Shown here in pieces: positions 53,940-62,520 of a stretch of 64,000 nt of DNA. The position numbers and the translations under genes were made by a program. This DNA is from Azospirillum sp. TSO22-1 (GTDB lineage Bacteria; Pseudomonadota; Alphaproteobacteria; Azospirillales; Azospirillaceae). The notes under the pieces were generated by a model that was not told where the DNA came from, made no database searches, and saw only the letters and a program-made list of their open reading frames with translations. Location: contig NZ_LGQZ01000027.1 of NCBI RefSeq assembly GCF_003116015.1, positions 124,001 to 188,000 on the forward strand, in the 5' to 3' direction. The number at the start of each line of letters is the position of its first letter. Position 1 is the first letter of the stretch.

Positions 53940-54650
53940 GTGCCAAGCAGAGCGGTTCCGGCCGGCCGGCGGCTCGCCGCCTGGGCGGTGCACGGGTTTA
54001 CCGCGTTCGGTGCCGTGCTGGGCTTCGCAGCGCTGATGGCGGCGGGGCAGGGGGAGGCGGCGGCGTGCTTCGCCTTCCTCGGGCTGGCGCTGGTGGTGGA
54101 CGGCGTCGACGGCACCTTCGCCCGCTCGCTGCGGGTGAAGGAGGCGCTGCCGGGCATCGACGGCGCGGTGCTCGATCTGGTGATCGACTATCTGACCTAC
54201 GTGCTGGTGCCGGCGGTGTTCGTCGTGTGGTTCGACCTGCTGCCGCGCGGCCTCGCCATGCCGGCGGCGGCGTGGATGCTGGTGACGTCGCTGTACTGCT
54301 TCGCCAACACCGGGATGAAGAGCGCCGACCATTACTTCGTCGGCTTCCCGGCGATCTGGAACGTGGTGGTGCTGTGCCTGTGGCTGCTGCGCCTGGGGCC
54401 GACGGTCAACGCTGCGGTGATCGCCGCGCTGGGCGTGCTGACCTTCATCCCGGTAAAGTTCCTGCACCCGCTGCGGGTGCGCGCGCTGCTGCCGCTGAAC
54501 GCGCTGGCCACCGCGGCGTGGCTGGTATCGGCGGCGTGGCTGGTCGCCATCCACCCGGAACGCCCGGTGCTGCCCTTCGTGGTGTGGCTGGCGGCGGGCG
54601 CGTACTACGTCGGCGTCAGCGCGTGGCGGACGGTGCGCGGCGCGGCCTGA
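53940..54650 (+). CDS. pcs: Phosphatidylcholine synthase (CDP-alcohol phosphatidyltransferase)
   Basis: A 236-residue membrane enzyme with about seven helices that joins CDP-diacylglycerol and choline. The modified CDP-alcohol motif is readable: Asp57-Gly58-x2-Ala61-Arg62, then Gly75, Asp79 and Asp83 ('DGVDGTFAR' and 'GIDGAVLDLVIDYLTYV'), with the long spacing typical of Pcs rather than other CDP-alcohol enzymes. It starts with GTG four bases after glcF. Such phosphatidylcholine synthesis is common in plant-associated alphaproteobacteria. Confidence 0.9.
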   Translation: MPSRAVPAGRRLAAWAVHGFTAFGAVLGFAALMAAGQGEAAACFAFLGLALVVDGVDGTFARSLRVKEALPGIDGAVLDLVIDYLTYVLVPAVFVVWFDLLPRGLAMPAAAWMLVTSLYCFANTGMKSADHYFVGFPAIWNVVVLCLWLLRLGPTVNAAVIAALGVLTFIPVKFLHPLRVRALLPLNALATAAWLVSAAWLVAIHPERPVLPFVVWLAAGAYYVGVSAWRTVRGAA

Positions 54651-54652
54651 GA

Positions 54653-55300
54653 TCAGGCGCCTTGGCGCAGGATCTCGGTGGCCAGCGTCTGCATCTCCGC
54701 TGCTGCCTGGGTGCGCTTGGCGGCCTCGGTGACCGACAGGCCGGTCAGCAGCGTGCCGGCGTAGGCCGTGCGGTTGCCGATCTGCGCCTCGGCCAGTTCG
54801 ATGTCGGGCGGGTTCACCAGCTCGCGTACCTTCCCGATCAGCTCGTCGGCCAGCTTGGCGCGCGGCGGTACGCGGTTGAGCACCAGGAACAGGCGGCGCT
54901 TCTCCTGCTTGGCCAGGTCGAGGGTGGGCTGCACCGCCCACAGGTCCATCGGGCTGGGCTGCACCGGGGCGACGACGAGGCTGGCGGCGCGTACGGCGAT
55001 GCGGGCCTCGGTCTGGGCGTGCGGCGGGCTGTCGATGACCACCACGTCGTGGTCGCGGGCCAGCTTCTCCACCTCCGCCTGGGTGCGCCAGCCGGTGATC
55101 TGCACGTGGGTGAAGCCGGGCTGGCCGTCGGTGGCCTCGCTGCGCACCTCGAACCAGCGGGTCAGGCTGCCCTGCGGGTCGATGTCCACCGTGGCGACCT
55201 TGTAGCCGAGCTGCATCCAGGCGATGGCCAGATGCGCGACCAGCGTGGTCTTGCCGGCTCCGCCCTTCTGCTGCGCCACGGTGAAGACCTTGCCCGCCAT
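54653..55300 (-). CDS. ParA family ATPase (orphan)
   Basis: A 215-residue deviant-Walker ATPase ('FTVAQQKGGAGKTTLVAHLAIAW', then 'VDIDPQGSLTRWFEV' and 'DVVVIDSPPHAQTEARIAVRAA'). It resembles the ParA/MinD-type ATPases that move cargo in alphaproteobacteria, without a ParB or a centromere-like repeat nearby, so it is more likely an orphan positioning ATPase. I chose 'MAGKVFTVAQQKGG' at 55300; in-frame ATGs at 55312 and 55336 are possible. Convergent with pcs. Confidence 0.85.
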   Translation of the reverse strand: MAGKVFTVAQQKGGAGKTTLVAHLAIAWMQLGYKVATVDIDPQGSLTRWFEVRSEATDGQPGFTHVQITGWRTQAEVEKLARDHDVVVIDSPPHAQTEARIAVRAASLVVAPVQPSPMDLWAVQPTLDLAKQEKRRLFLVLNRVPPRAKLADELIGKVRELVNPPDIELAEAQIGNRTAYAGTLLTGLSVTEAAKRTQAAAEMQTLATEILRQGA

Positions 55301-55412
55301 GCCCGCACCCATCATTTTGTTCTGTATTGCGCGCATCCCTCATAGCCGTTGAGGCGAGTCCGCGCAACCGGACGCTTTGACTTCCCGCCCCGATCCGCCT
55401 AAAAGCCGCACC

Positions 55413-56384
55413 GTGAGCACGCAACGCCCCGAAATCCTGCATCCGAACGCCGCCGCCCTCCAAAAGGCGGGCACGCTGCTGCGCGCCGGCGAGCTGGTGG
55501 CCTTCCCGACCGAGACGGTGTACGGCCTGGGCGGCGACGCGACCAGCGAGGCCGCCGTCGCGGCGATCTTCGCCGCCAAGGGCCGGCCGCAGTTCAACCC
55601 GCTGATCGTGCACGTGCCGGACGCGGCGTCGGCCGAGCGGATCGCCGTCTTCGACGAGCGCGCCGAGGCGGTGGCCGAGCAGTTCTGGCCCGGCCCGCTG
55701 ACGCTGGTGCTGCGGCGGCGGGACGAGGCCGGGCTGTCGCTGCTGGTCTCGGCCGGGCTCGACACCGTGGCGGTGCGCGTCCCCAACCACCCCATCGGCC
55801 AAGCGCTGCTGAAGGCCGCCGGCCGGCCCGTCGCCGCGCCGAGCGCCAACCGCTCCGGCGCGGTCAGCCCGACCACGCCGATGCACGTGGTGGAGAGCCT
55901 GGGCGAGAGGGTTGCCGCCGTGCTGGCCGGCGGGCGCTGCCCGGTCGGATTGGAGTCGACGGTGCTCGACCTGTCCGGCGAGACGCCGGTGCTGCTGCGC
56001 CCCGGCGCCGTGCTGCGCGAGGAGATCGAGCGGTTGATCGGCCCGATCCTGGTGTCGTCCGGCGACCCGGACGCGCCGAAGTCGCCGGGGCAGCTCGCCA
56101 GCCACTACGCGCCGCGGGCGTCGGTGCGCCTGAACGCGCACGGCGCCGAAGACGACGAGGCGCTGCTGAGCTTCGGCCCTGACCGCTTCGTGCGCGGTGG
56201 CCGGGAGAAGCTGAACCTGTCGCTGGAGGGCGACCTCAACGAGGCGGCGGCCAACCTGTTCCACCACCTGCGGGCGCTGGACAAGCCGGGTGTGCGGGCC
56301 ATCGCCGTGATGCCGATCCCGGAGGAGGGATTGGGAGTCGCGATCAACGACCGGCTGCGCCGGGCGGCGGCGCCGCGGGGCTGA
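55413..56384 (+). CDS. L-threonylcarbamoyladenylate synthase (Sua5 type)
   Basis: A 323-residue protein with an N-terminal YrdC domain ('LVAFPTETVYGLGGDA', 'KGRPQFNPLIVHV', 'VAAPSANRSGAVSPT') and a C-terminal Sua5 extension ('LASHYAPRASVRL...'). It makes threonylcarbamoyl-AMP for the t6A37 modification of tRNA. The start is a GTG at 55413; the frame remains open 12 codons further up. Divergent from the ParA-type gene. Confidence 0.9.
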   Translation: MSTQRPEILHPNAAALQKAGTLLRAGELVAFPTETVYGLGGDATSEAAVAAIFAAKGRPQFNPLIVHVPDAASAERIAVFDERAEAVAEQFWPGPLTLVLRRRDEAGLSLLVSAGLDTVAVRVPNHPIGQALLKAAGRPVAAPSANRSGAVSPTTPMHVVESLGERVAAVLAGGRCPVGLESTVLDLSGETPVLLRPGAVLREEIERLIGPILVSSGDPDAPKSPGQLASHYAPRASVRLNAHGAEDDEALLSFGPDRFVRGGREKLNLSLEGDLNEAAANLFHHLRALDKPGVRAIAVMPIPEEGLGVAINDRLRRAAAPRG

Positions 56385-56459
56385 CCGCCGCGGGGATCGC
56401 GTGGGCCGGGAAGCGGCCCGATGGTGTCAGGATTTTCCGTCACGGCTGAACGAACGGGC

Positions 56460-56482
56460 GGGGCCGGCCTGCCGCCGGCCCC
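56460..56482. terminator. Hairpin between the Sua5-type gene and the small secreted gene
   Basis: Arms GGGGCCGGC / GCCGGCCCC with a 5-base loop lie between two convergent stops. No T run follows on either strand. Confidence 0.5.
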
Positions 56483-56499
56483 GTTCCAGTCCGATGCCG

Positions 56500-56862
56500 T
56501 CAGTGGACGGAGTTGTTGAAGTCCTTGGCGGAGAACTGCGAGGGCATCGCGGTCACCTCGCTCGCGCGCGGGCTGACGGACAGGCCCAGTTCCCCGCGGG
56601 CGAAGTTCAGGTACGACTGCGCCGCGTCGGTCCGGCCCTGACGGGACAGGTCGCGGGCGATCTGCAGGTGGCGCTCGACCGTCAGGCGCTCCTCCTGGCC
56701 GATCCCGCCGGGGATGTGATTGCGCACGGCGTCGGCGGCCTCGCTCAACTGGCTCTCGAAGGACTGGTCGGTGCCGGCCGTCTGCGCGGCGGCGAAGCCG
56801 GTCCCCGAGGCGAGAAGCAGCGTCGAGAACAGAAGGGTGGCCGTCGTGTTGCGAATGCTCAT
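56500..56862 (-). CDS. Small secreted protein of unknown function
   Basis: A 120-residue protein that I do not recognise. Residues 1-26 are a signal peptide ('TATLLFSTLLLASGTGFAAAQ'). The mature chain is helical and acidic ('FESQLSEAADAVRNHIPG', 'ERLTVERHLQIARDLSRQGRTDAAQSYLNFARGEL'), without cysteines. The ATG at 56862 has AGGA nine bases upstream. Two strong palindromes lie upstream (see 56975 and 57038), so it is likely regulated by a TetR-type factor. Confidence 0.72.
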   Translation of the reverse strand: MSIRNTTATLLFSTLLLASGTGFAAAQTAGTDQSFESQLSEAADAVRNHIPGGIGQEERLTVERHLQIARDLSRQGRTDAAQSYLNFARGELGLSVSPRASEVTAMPSQFSAKDFNNSVH

Positions 56863-56974
56863 GGCTTGTTTCCTTGATCGAGTTGGGGCGTGCACCGTCG
56901 GGTGCAGGGCCTTCATGAGGCTGGCCGCTTCGTCCCTCATGGCGGGGTCGGCGGGAGCCCTTGGGTCTAAAAAT

Positions 56975-56995
56975 TGAACTGAACCGTTCAGTTCA
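56975..56995. promoter_or_regulatory. TetR-type operator 1
   Basis: TGAACTGAACCGTTCAGTTC is the core of a perfect 21-base palindrome (10-base arms, one central C). It lies in the 340-base gap 56863-57202 between a small secreted gene and a divergent dehydrogenase gene. Apart from the two palindromes nothing was recognised in that gap. Confidence 0.72.
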
Positions 56996-57037
56996 TGTGA
57001 GGAACATGCTCTCGACCCATCGCCTCGTCAAGACTAA

Positions 57038-57052
57038 ACTGAACCGTTCAGT
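57038..57052. promoter_or_regulatory. TetR-type operator 2
   Basis: ACTGAACCGTTCAGT is a perfect 15-base palindrome with the same core as operator 1; the centres are 60 bases apart. The regulator is not encoded next to it. Confidence 0.7.
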
Positions 57053-57202
57053 GTGATTTTTCCGTGGTAGCCCGGATGGGTGCGGCCGGCGCGCGGCGGT
57101 CTCCGGCTCTGCAAGGCTGGGTTGGGCCGCGCTGCGCTTGGCCCGACCTGCGAACTCCGCTAGTTTGCGCGTCCGCACTGTCTCAGCCCGGATCCGACGC
57201 CC

Positions 57203-58612
57203 ATGACCGCCCTTCTCGACCGCATCCGTTCCATCGTGGGTCCCAACGGCCTGCTCACCGATCCGGCGGACATGGCGCCGTACCTTGCCGAGTGGCGCGG
57301 GCGCTTCAAGGGCAACAGCCCGGCGGTGGTGCGCCCGGCCTCGACCGAGGAGGTGGCCGCGGTGGTCAAGGCGTGCGCCGAGGCGGGGCAGCCCATCGTG
57401 CCGCAGGGCGGCAACACCTCGCTGGTCGGCGGCTCCATCCCCTACGAGGCGGGGACGGAGATCGTGCTGAGCCTGTCGCGCATGAACCGCATCCGCGACC
57501 TCGACCCGTTGAACTACACCATGACCGCCGAGGCCGGCGTCGTGCTGAAGACCGCGCAGGAGGCCGCCAAGGACCAGGACCGCCTGCTGCCCATGAGCCT
57601 GGGTGCGGAGGGCACCTGCCAGGTCGGCGGCCTGATCTCCACCAACGCCGGCGGCATCAACGTGCTGCGCTACGGCAACATGCGCGACCTCGTGCTGGGG
57701 CTGGAGGTGGTGCTGCCGGACGGGCGGGTGTGGAACGGCCTGCGCCGGCTGCGCAAGAACAACACCGGCTACGACCTCAAGCACCTGTTCATCGGCGGCG
57801 AGGGCACGCTGGGCATCATCACCGCCGCGGTGCTGAAGCTCTACCCGCGGCCGCGGCAGGTGGAGACGGCGTTCGTCGCCGTGCCGGACCCGGAGTCCGC
57901 CATCGCGCTGCTGGCGCGGCTGCGCGCGGCGTCGGGCGACGCCGTGGCGGCGTACGAGCTGATGTCGCGCCGTTGCCTGGAGTTCGCGCTGAAGCACGTC
58001 GCCGGCACGGTGGACCCGCTGTCCGAGCCGTCGCCGTGGTACGTGCTGACCGAGCTGACCGCCGGCACGCAGTCCGACGCCTTCCGCGAGAACTTCGAGG
58101 CGGCGCTGGGCGAGGCGTTCGAGGCCGGGCTGGCCACCGACGCGACGCTGGCGGCGAGCGAGAGTCAGGCCAACCAGCTGTGGTTCATCCGCGAGGCCAT
58201 CGTCGAGGCGCAGAAGTTCGAGGGCGGCTCGATCAAGAACGACGTGTCGATCCCGGTGAGCCGCGTCGCCGAGTTCCTTGGGAAGGCGACGGCGGCGGTC
58301 GAGGCGGCGTGCCAGGGCATCCGCGCCACGCCCTTCGGTCACGTCGGCGACGGCAACATCCACTTCAACCTCAGCCAGCCCGAAGGCGCCGACACGGCGT
58401 CCTACATGGAGCGCTGGGAGGAGATCACCCACCTCGTCAACGGGATCGTGCTGGAGCTGGACGGTTCCATCTCGGCCGAGCACGGGGTGGGGCGGTTCAA
58501 GAAGGACGACATGCCGCACATCAAGAGCCCGGTGGAACTGGACCTGATGCGCGCGGTGAAGGCGGCGGTGGATCCCAAGGGGATCATGAATCCAGGGAAA
58601 CTGCTGCCGTAG
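57203..58612 (+). CDS. FAD-linked 2-hydroxyacid dehydrogenase (D-2-hydroxyglutarate dehydrogenase-like)
   Basis: A 469-residue FAD-binding type-4 oxidase. The FAD motif is 'PIVPQGGNTSLVGGSIP' and 'CQVGGLISTNAGGINVLRYG'; the C-terminal domain has 'FGHVGDGNIHFNLSQPEG' and 'GSISAEHGVGRFKKDDM'. Among the family it looks like the D2HGDH / D-lactate branch rather than GlcD, and no GlcE/GlcF partner follows. The substrate is not certain from sequence. It ends before a long perfect inverted repeat. Confidence 0.88.
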   Translation: MTALLDRIRSIVGPNGLLTDPADMAPYLAEWRGRFKGNSPAVVRPASTEEVAAVVKACAEAGQPIVPQGGNTSLVGGSIPYEAGTEIVLSLSRMNRIRDLDPLNYTMTAEAGVVLKTAQEAAKDQDRLLPMSLGAEGTCQVGGLISTNAGGINVLRYGNMRDLVLGLEVVLPDGRVWNGLRRLRKNNTGYDLKHLFIGGEGTLGIITAAVLKLYPRPRQVETAFVAVPDPESAIALLARLRAASGDAVAAYELMSRRCLEFALKHVAGTVDPLSEPSPWYVLTELTAGTQSDAFRENFEAALGEAFEAGLATDATLAASESQANQLWFIREAIVEAQKFEGGSIKNDVSIPVSRVAEFLGKATAAVEAACQGIRATPFGHVGDGNIHFNLSQPEGADTASYMERWEEITHLVNGIVLELDGSISAEHGVGRFKKDDMPHIKSPVELDLMRAVKAAVDPKGIMNPGKLLP

Positions 58613-58620
58613 GGAAGATA

Positions 58621-58679
58621 TTGCCCCCACCCCTTACCCCTCCCCCGCTTCGCAGGGGAGGGGTAAGGGGTGGGGGCAA
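58621..58679. terminator. Perfect 25-base-stem inverted repeat between convergent genes
   Basis: The arms 58621-58645 and 58655-58679 are fully complementary (25 bases, G/C-rich, each ending TTGCCCCC or its complement) with a 9-base loop CGCTTCGCA. It is the most perfect member of the interspersed palindrome family and lies between two convergent stops. Confidence 0.85.
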
Positions 58680-58692
58680 GTGTTTGCGCCGC

Positions 58693-59670
58693 CTACGCCG
58701 CCTGCCCGAACGGCGTCCGCCCCAGCCCCAGCCCCAGGCCCGTCTCCGCCGTCTGGTCGCCGCGCACCGGCTCGTCGCGCATGCGGTGGCGCTCCGGCTG
58801 GGAAACGGACTTGCGGTTGCCGGGGCGCATGGTGTTGGTCTCCGCCTCGTCCGGCGTCTCCAGCGCGTTCAGCGCCAGGATCTGGTACATCGACAGCGGC
58901 GTGCCGCCGATGGTATGGGCGGAGACGCTCGGCATCTGCGTGGTGAAGCCGTCCGGCATGTCCTGGCGACGCACCCGCTCGGTCGCCGCCGCGGCCGGCG
59001 CACCGCCGATCTCGTCGAAGCGCTTGGCGAAGCGGTCGTAGATCTCCTTCAGCGTCTTGCCGCGGCCGGTCTCCTTGTCGATGAACACCGCCTTGTTGGC
59101 CGCCGCCGCCTCGGGGAACAGGTCCTGCGCCTGCCGGTTCGGGCTGTCGTGCATGGCGTTGAGGAACTTTGCCGCCCCCGCCGCGCCCAGGAAGTGCGCC
59201 ATGTACAGCTCGGTCGAGCCGATCTGCCCCTTGTCGACGTTCTCCTTCAGGTAGTCCTGGTTGTCCTTGGTGAACTCGGCGGCCATGAGGGCGGAGACGT
59301 TGGGGTCCTTGCGCAGCTCGAGGATCTTGTTGCGCATCTCCGGGTCGGACACGTAGGGCCGGCCGTCGGAGCGGGTCTGGATGGCGTTGGCGTACTGGCC
59401 CAGGCCGTGGTCGCCGCCGTGCTCCTTCAGCGTGGTCAGCCACGTCGAGTCGATGAACTGGTAGAGGCCGGTGGCGCTGGACGAGGACGACTTCACGTCG
59501 GTGCGGAACCCGCTCTCGGTGGCAGCTTTTTCCATGAGGTAGGCAAAATTGACCCCGGTCTTGGCGCTGGCGTTGCGCACCGCGGCTTCCACTTCGGCAG
59601 GGCCGCGCGGCGTCTTCTGGGCCTGGACGGCCGACTGGGCGGACTGGGCGATGGCGGCGGCGAAGGTCAT
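58693..59670 (-). CDS. Lytic transglycosylase domain protein
   Basis: A 325-residue protein with an SLT-like core near residues 30-90: catalytic Glu in 'LMEKAATESGFRTDVKSSSSSATGLYQFIDSTWL'. No clear signal peptide is seen; the N-terminus is 'MTFAAAIAQSAQSAVQAQ'. The C-terminal third is low-complexity. It would cleave the glycan strands of peptidoglycan, possibly for a cell-envelope machine, but no such genes are nearby. Confidence 0.83.
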   Translation of the reverse strand: MTFAAAIAQSAQSAVQAQKTPRGPAEVEAAVRNASAKTGVNFAYLMEKAATESGFRTDVKSSSSSATGLYQFIDSTWLTTLKEHGGDHGLGQYANAIQTRSDGRPYVSDPEMRNKILELRKDPNVSALMAAEFTKDNQDYLKENVDKGQIGSTELYMAHFLGAAGAAKFLNAMHDSPNRQAQDLFPEAAAANKAVFIDKETGRGKTLKEIYDRFAKRFDEIGGAPAAAATERVRRQDMPDGFTTQMPSVSAHTIGGTPLSMYQILALNALETPDEAETNTMRPGNRKSVSQPERHRMRDEPVRGDQTAETGLGLGLGRTPFGQAA

Positions 59671-59697
59671 GGCGGCAATCCCTGCTGGGGTTCGCCC

Positions 59698-60516
59698 CTA
59701 GCACTGCAATGGGTGTGCCAGCGCCGTGGTGAAGGGAATGCCGAGCGGGGCGAGCAGCGCACGGGCCGGTTCGGCGTGGCTGGCCGGGGCGAGGTGCTCG
59801 ACCAGCGCGGCGGCGGTCACCTCCGCCAGCGCGCGCCCGGCCAGCACCAGCAGCGCCACGGCGCACTGCAGCGGCGGCAGGCCGGGGTTGAAGGCAGCGT
59901 TCTCGGCGTACCGCCCGGGGAACACTGCGCCGTCCACGGTGCGCAGCGCCACGCCGGCGTACGCGCGGGTGTAAGGGGCGTGGCTGGCGTTCGCGGCGTC
60001 CAGCGCCGCGCGCAGCAGCGGGTCGTCGGAGTCGATGGTCAGGCCGTGGTCGGCCGGGTCCATCAGCCCGCCGGCGATGCCGAGGTCGCGCGGGCCGAAG
60101 GCGTCCGGCAGGAGCGCCGACAGCGGTACCGGCTCGCGGCCGGGCAGCAGCAGGGTGGGCGGGTGCGCCAGCTCGTGCAGGAACTGCCGGCAGTGGCCGC
60201 ACGGCGCGGCGGTGACGGCCAGGGACAAGAGCCCACGCTCCCCGTACATCCAGGCGTTGGCGACGGCGCTCTGCTCGGCGTGCACCGAGGCGTTGAGCGG
60301 CTGGCCGGGGAACTCGATGTTGGCGCCGAGGTAGACCGCGCCCGACAGTCCCTGCGCGACCGCGCCGACCGCGAAGCCCGACACCGGCGGGCGGGCGTAG
60401 AGCGCCGCCAGCGGCAGCAGGTCCGGCAGCGTTAGGCCCAGGCGCTGCGTCTCGTCCGCCGCGATCACCCCGCGGAAGCCGTCGCGTTCGGCGATGCCCT
60501 CCAGAGCCGGGTCCAT
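59698..60516 (-). CDS. cdd: Cytidine deaminase
   Basis: A 272-residue two-domain cytidine deaminase of the large E. coli type. The zinc site is His79-x-Glu81 ('SVHAEQSAVANA') and Cys106-x2-Cys109 ('APCGHCRQF'). The C-terminal half is the degenerate second deaminase domain. It deaminates cytidine and deoxycytidine in nucleoside salvage. The start at 60516 has GAGG six bases upstream, and a longer antisense-type frame towards 61959 is spurious. Confidence 0.92.
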   Translation of the reverse strand: MDPALEGIAERDGFRGVIAADETQRLGLTLPDLLPLAALYARPPVSGFAVGAVAQGLSGAVYLGANIEFPGQPLNASVHAEQSAVANAWMYGERGLLSLAVTAAPCGHCRQFLHELAHPPTLLLPGREPVPLSALLPDAFGPRDLGIAGGLMDPADHGLTIDSDDPLLRAALDAANASHAPYTRAYAGVALRTVDGAVFPGRYAENAAFNPGLPPLQCAVALLVLAGRALAEVTAAALVEHLAPASHAEPARALLAPLGIPFTTALAHPLQC

Positions 60517-60672
60517 CCTTTGCCTCTTGCGCACTTTATGACGTTTACGTAAAGGTAATACGCTCGGCTGGCGGCCCTGCGCCAACGGCGTATCGCCAAT
60601 CACCATACGGCGCGGTATCCTGCCGGGCCACAAGAACAACACCTGCACGGTCTCGGGAGGGCCACGCGTTCC

Positions 60673-62472
60673 ATGATCCCCTACACCGCCCCTGTCGCCG
60701 ACTTCCGTTTCCTGCTGAACGAGGTGGTCGGCTTCGACCGCGTGGCCGGGCTGCCCGCCTTCGAGTCCGCCACCCCCGACCTGGTGGACGCCATCCTGGA
60801 GGAGGGTGGCAAGTTCGCCTCCGGCGTGCTCGCCCCGCTCAACACGGTGGGCGACAAGGAGGGCTCGGTGCTGGAGAACGGCGTGGTGCGCACGCCGACG
60901 GGGTGGCAGGAGGCTTACGCCCAGTTCGTCGAGGCCGGCTGGGGCAGCCTGCCGTTCGAGCCGGACTACGGCGGCCAGGGCCTGCCGTGGACCGTGCAGT
61001 TCGCCGCGCAGGAGATGTGGCAGGCCGCCAACCTGTCCTTCGGCCTGTGCCCGCTGCTGACCCAGGGGGCGGTTGATCTGCTGACCGAGCACGGCAGTGC
61101 CGAGCAGAAGGCGACCTACCTGCCCAAGCTGATCGCCGGCACCTGGACCGGCACCATGAACCTGACCGAGCCGCAGGCCGGCTCCGACCTCGCCGCGGTG
61201 CGCACGCGCGCGGTGCGGGCGGAGGACGGCACCTACCGCATCAGCGGCCAGAAGATCTTCATCACCTACGGTGAGCACGACATGGCCGAGAACATCGTCC
61301 ATCTCGTGCTGGCCCGTCTGCCGGACGCGCCGGCCGGGGTGAAGGGCATCTCGCTGTTCATCGTGCCGAAGTTCCTGGTCAAGGAGGACGGCAGCCTGGG
61401 CGACCGCAACGACGCCCGCGCCGCCAGCCTGGAGCACAAGCTGGGCATCAAGGCCAGCCCGACCTGCGTCATGGCCTTCGGTGACCACGAGGGCGCTGTC
61501 GGCTACGTGGTCGGCGAGGAGAACCGCGGCCTGGAGTACATGTTCACCATGATGAACAACGCCCGCCTGGGCGTCGGCATCCAGGGCATCGCGCTGGCCG
61601 AGCGCGCCTACCAGCAGGCGCGCGACTACGCCCGCACCCGCGTGCAGAGCAAGGACGTCGCCGATTCCCGAGGGCCGGCGGTGTCGATCATCCGCCACCC
61701 GGACGTCCGCCGCATGCTGCTGGAAATGCGCGCCAAGACCGAGGCGGCGCGCGCCCTGGCGCTCTACGCCGGCACGCAGCTCGACCTCGCGCGCAGCCAC
61801 GAGGACGCCGAGGTGCGGGCGGCCGCGCAGGCGCGCATCGATCTGGTGACGCCGGTCGTCAAGGCATGGTCCACCGACATCGGCTGCGAGGTCACCTCGC
61901 TGGGCGTGCAGGTGCACGGGGGCATGGGCTTCATCGAGGAGACCGGGGCGGCGCAGCACTACCGCGACGCCCGCATCACGCCGATCTACGAGGGCACCAA
62001 CGGCATCCAGGCCAACGACCTCGTCTTCCGCAAGGTCGGGCGCGACGGCGGCGCGGCGGCGAACGCCTTCATCGCCGAGATCCGCGCCACGCTGGCCGAA
62101 CTGGACAGCGTGCCCGGCGACGACATGCAGGCGATCCTCACCAACCTGTCGACCGCTCTGGCGACGCTGGATCAGGCGACGGAGTGGGTGGTGCGCGTCC
62201 AGCAGGAGGGCAACGCCCGCGCCGCCGCGGCCGGTGCGGTGAACTACCTGCGCCTGTGGGGCACGGTGGCCGGCGGCTGGATGATGGCGAAGGCGGCGGC
62301 CAAGGCGCTGGACGGGTTGCGCCAGCCGGGGGCGAACGCGCCCTTCCTAGAGGCCAAGCTGGTCACCGCCCGCTTCTACGCCGAGCAGATCCTGCCGAGC
62401 ACCCAGGGCCTGCTGGTGCCGATCCTCAGCGCCCAGCGCACGGTGATGGCGCTGAGCGAGGAGCAGTTCTGA
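60673..62472 (+). CDS. Acyl-CoA dehydrogenase (large, FadE-like)
   Basis: A 599-residue flavoenzyme. It has the acyl-CoA dehydrogenase signature 'MNLTEPQAGSDLAAVRTRAV', 'GQKIFITYGEHDMAEN', the catalytic Glu region 'ITPIYEGTNGIQANDLVFRK' and a C-terminal extension of about 130 residues typical of the long branch with a terminal domain. It starts beta-oxidation of fatty acids; chain length is not evident. GGGAGGG lies upstream of the start. Confidence 0.93.
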   Translation: MIPYTAPVADFRFLLNEVVGFDRVAGLPAFESATPDLVDAILEEGGKFASGVLAPLNTVGDKEGSVLENGVVRTPTGWQEAYAQFVEAGWGSLPFEPDYGGQGLPWTVQFAAQEMWQAANLSFGLCPLLTQGAVDLLTEHGSAEQKATYLPKLIAGTWTGTMNLTEPQAGSDLAAVRTRAVRAEDGTYRISGQKIFITYGEHDMAENIVHLVLARLPDAPAGVKGISLFIVPKFLVKEDGSLGDRNDARAASLEHKLGIKASPTCVMAFGDHEGAVGYVVGEENRGLEYMFTMMNNARLGVGIQGIALAERAYQQARDYARTRVQSKDVADSRGPAVSIIRHPDVRRMLLEMRAKTEAARALALYAGTQLDLARSHEDAEVRAAAQARIDLVTPVVKAWSTDIGCEVTSLGVQVHGGMGFIEETGAAQHYRDARITPIYEGTNGIQANDLVFRKVGRDGGAAANAFIAEIRATLAELDSVPGDDMQAILTNLSTALATLDQATEWVVRVQQEGNARAAAAGAVNYLRLWGTVAGGWMMAKAAAKALDGLRQPGANAPFLEAKLVTARFYAEQILPSTQGLLVPILSAQRTVMALSEEQF

Positions 62473-62484
62473 CTCCCCTGGAGT

Positions 62485-62515
62485 CCCTCCCCCTCGCGGG
62501 GGAGGGGCTTTGTGC
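62485..62515. terminator. Hairpin terminator after the acyl-CoA dehydrogenase
   Basis: Arms CCCTCCCCC / GGGGGAGGG with loop TCGC are followed by GCTTTGTG on the plus strand. It separates two convergent stops. Confidence 0.72.
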
Positions 62516-62520
62516 GTGGC

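Noticed and set aside
54653-55300. A plasmid or chromid partition locus based on the ParA-like gene
   Set aside because: There is no ParB gene or centromere-like repeat next to it, and the ATPase looks like an orphan.
59698-61959. A 753-codon frame joined to cytidine deaminase
   Set aside because: The first two thirds are antisense to the acyl-CoA dehydrogenase; only the 272 codons from 60516 look like a real protein.
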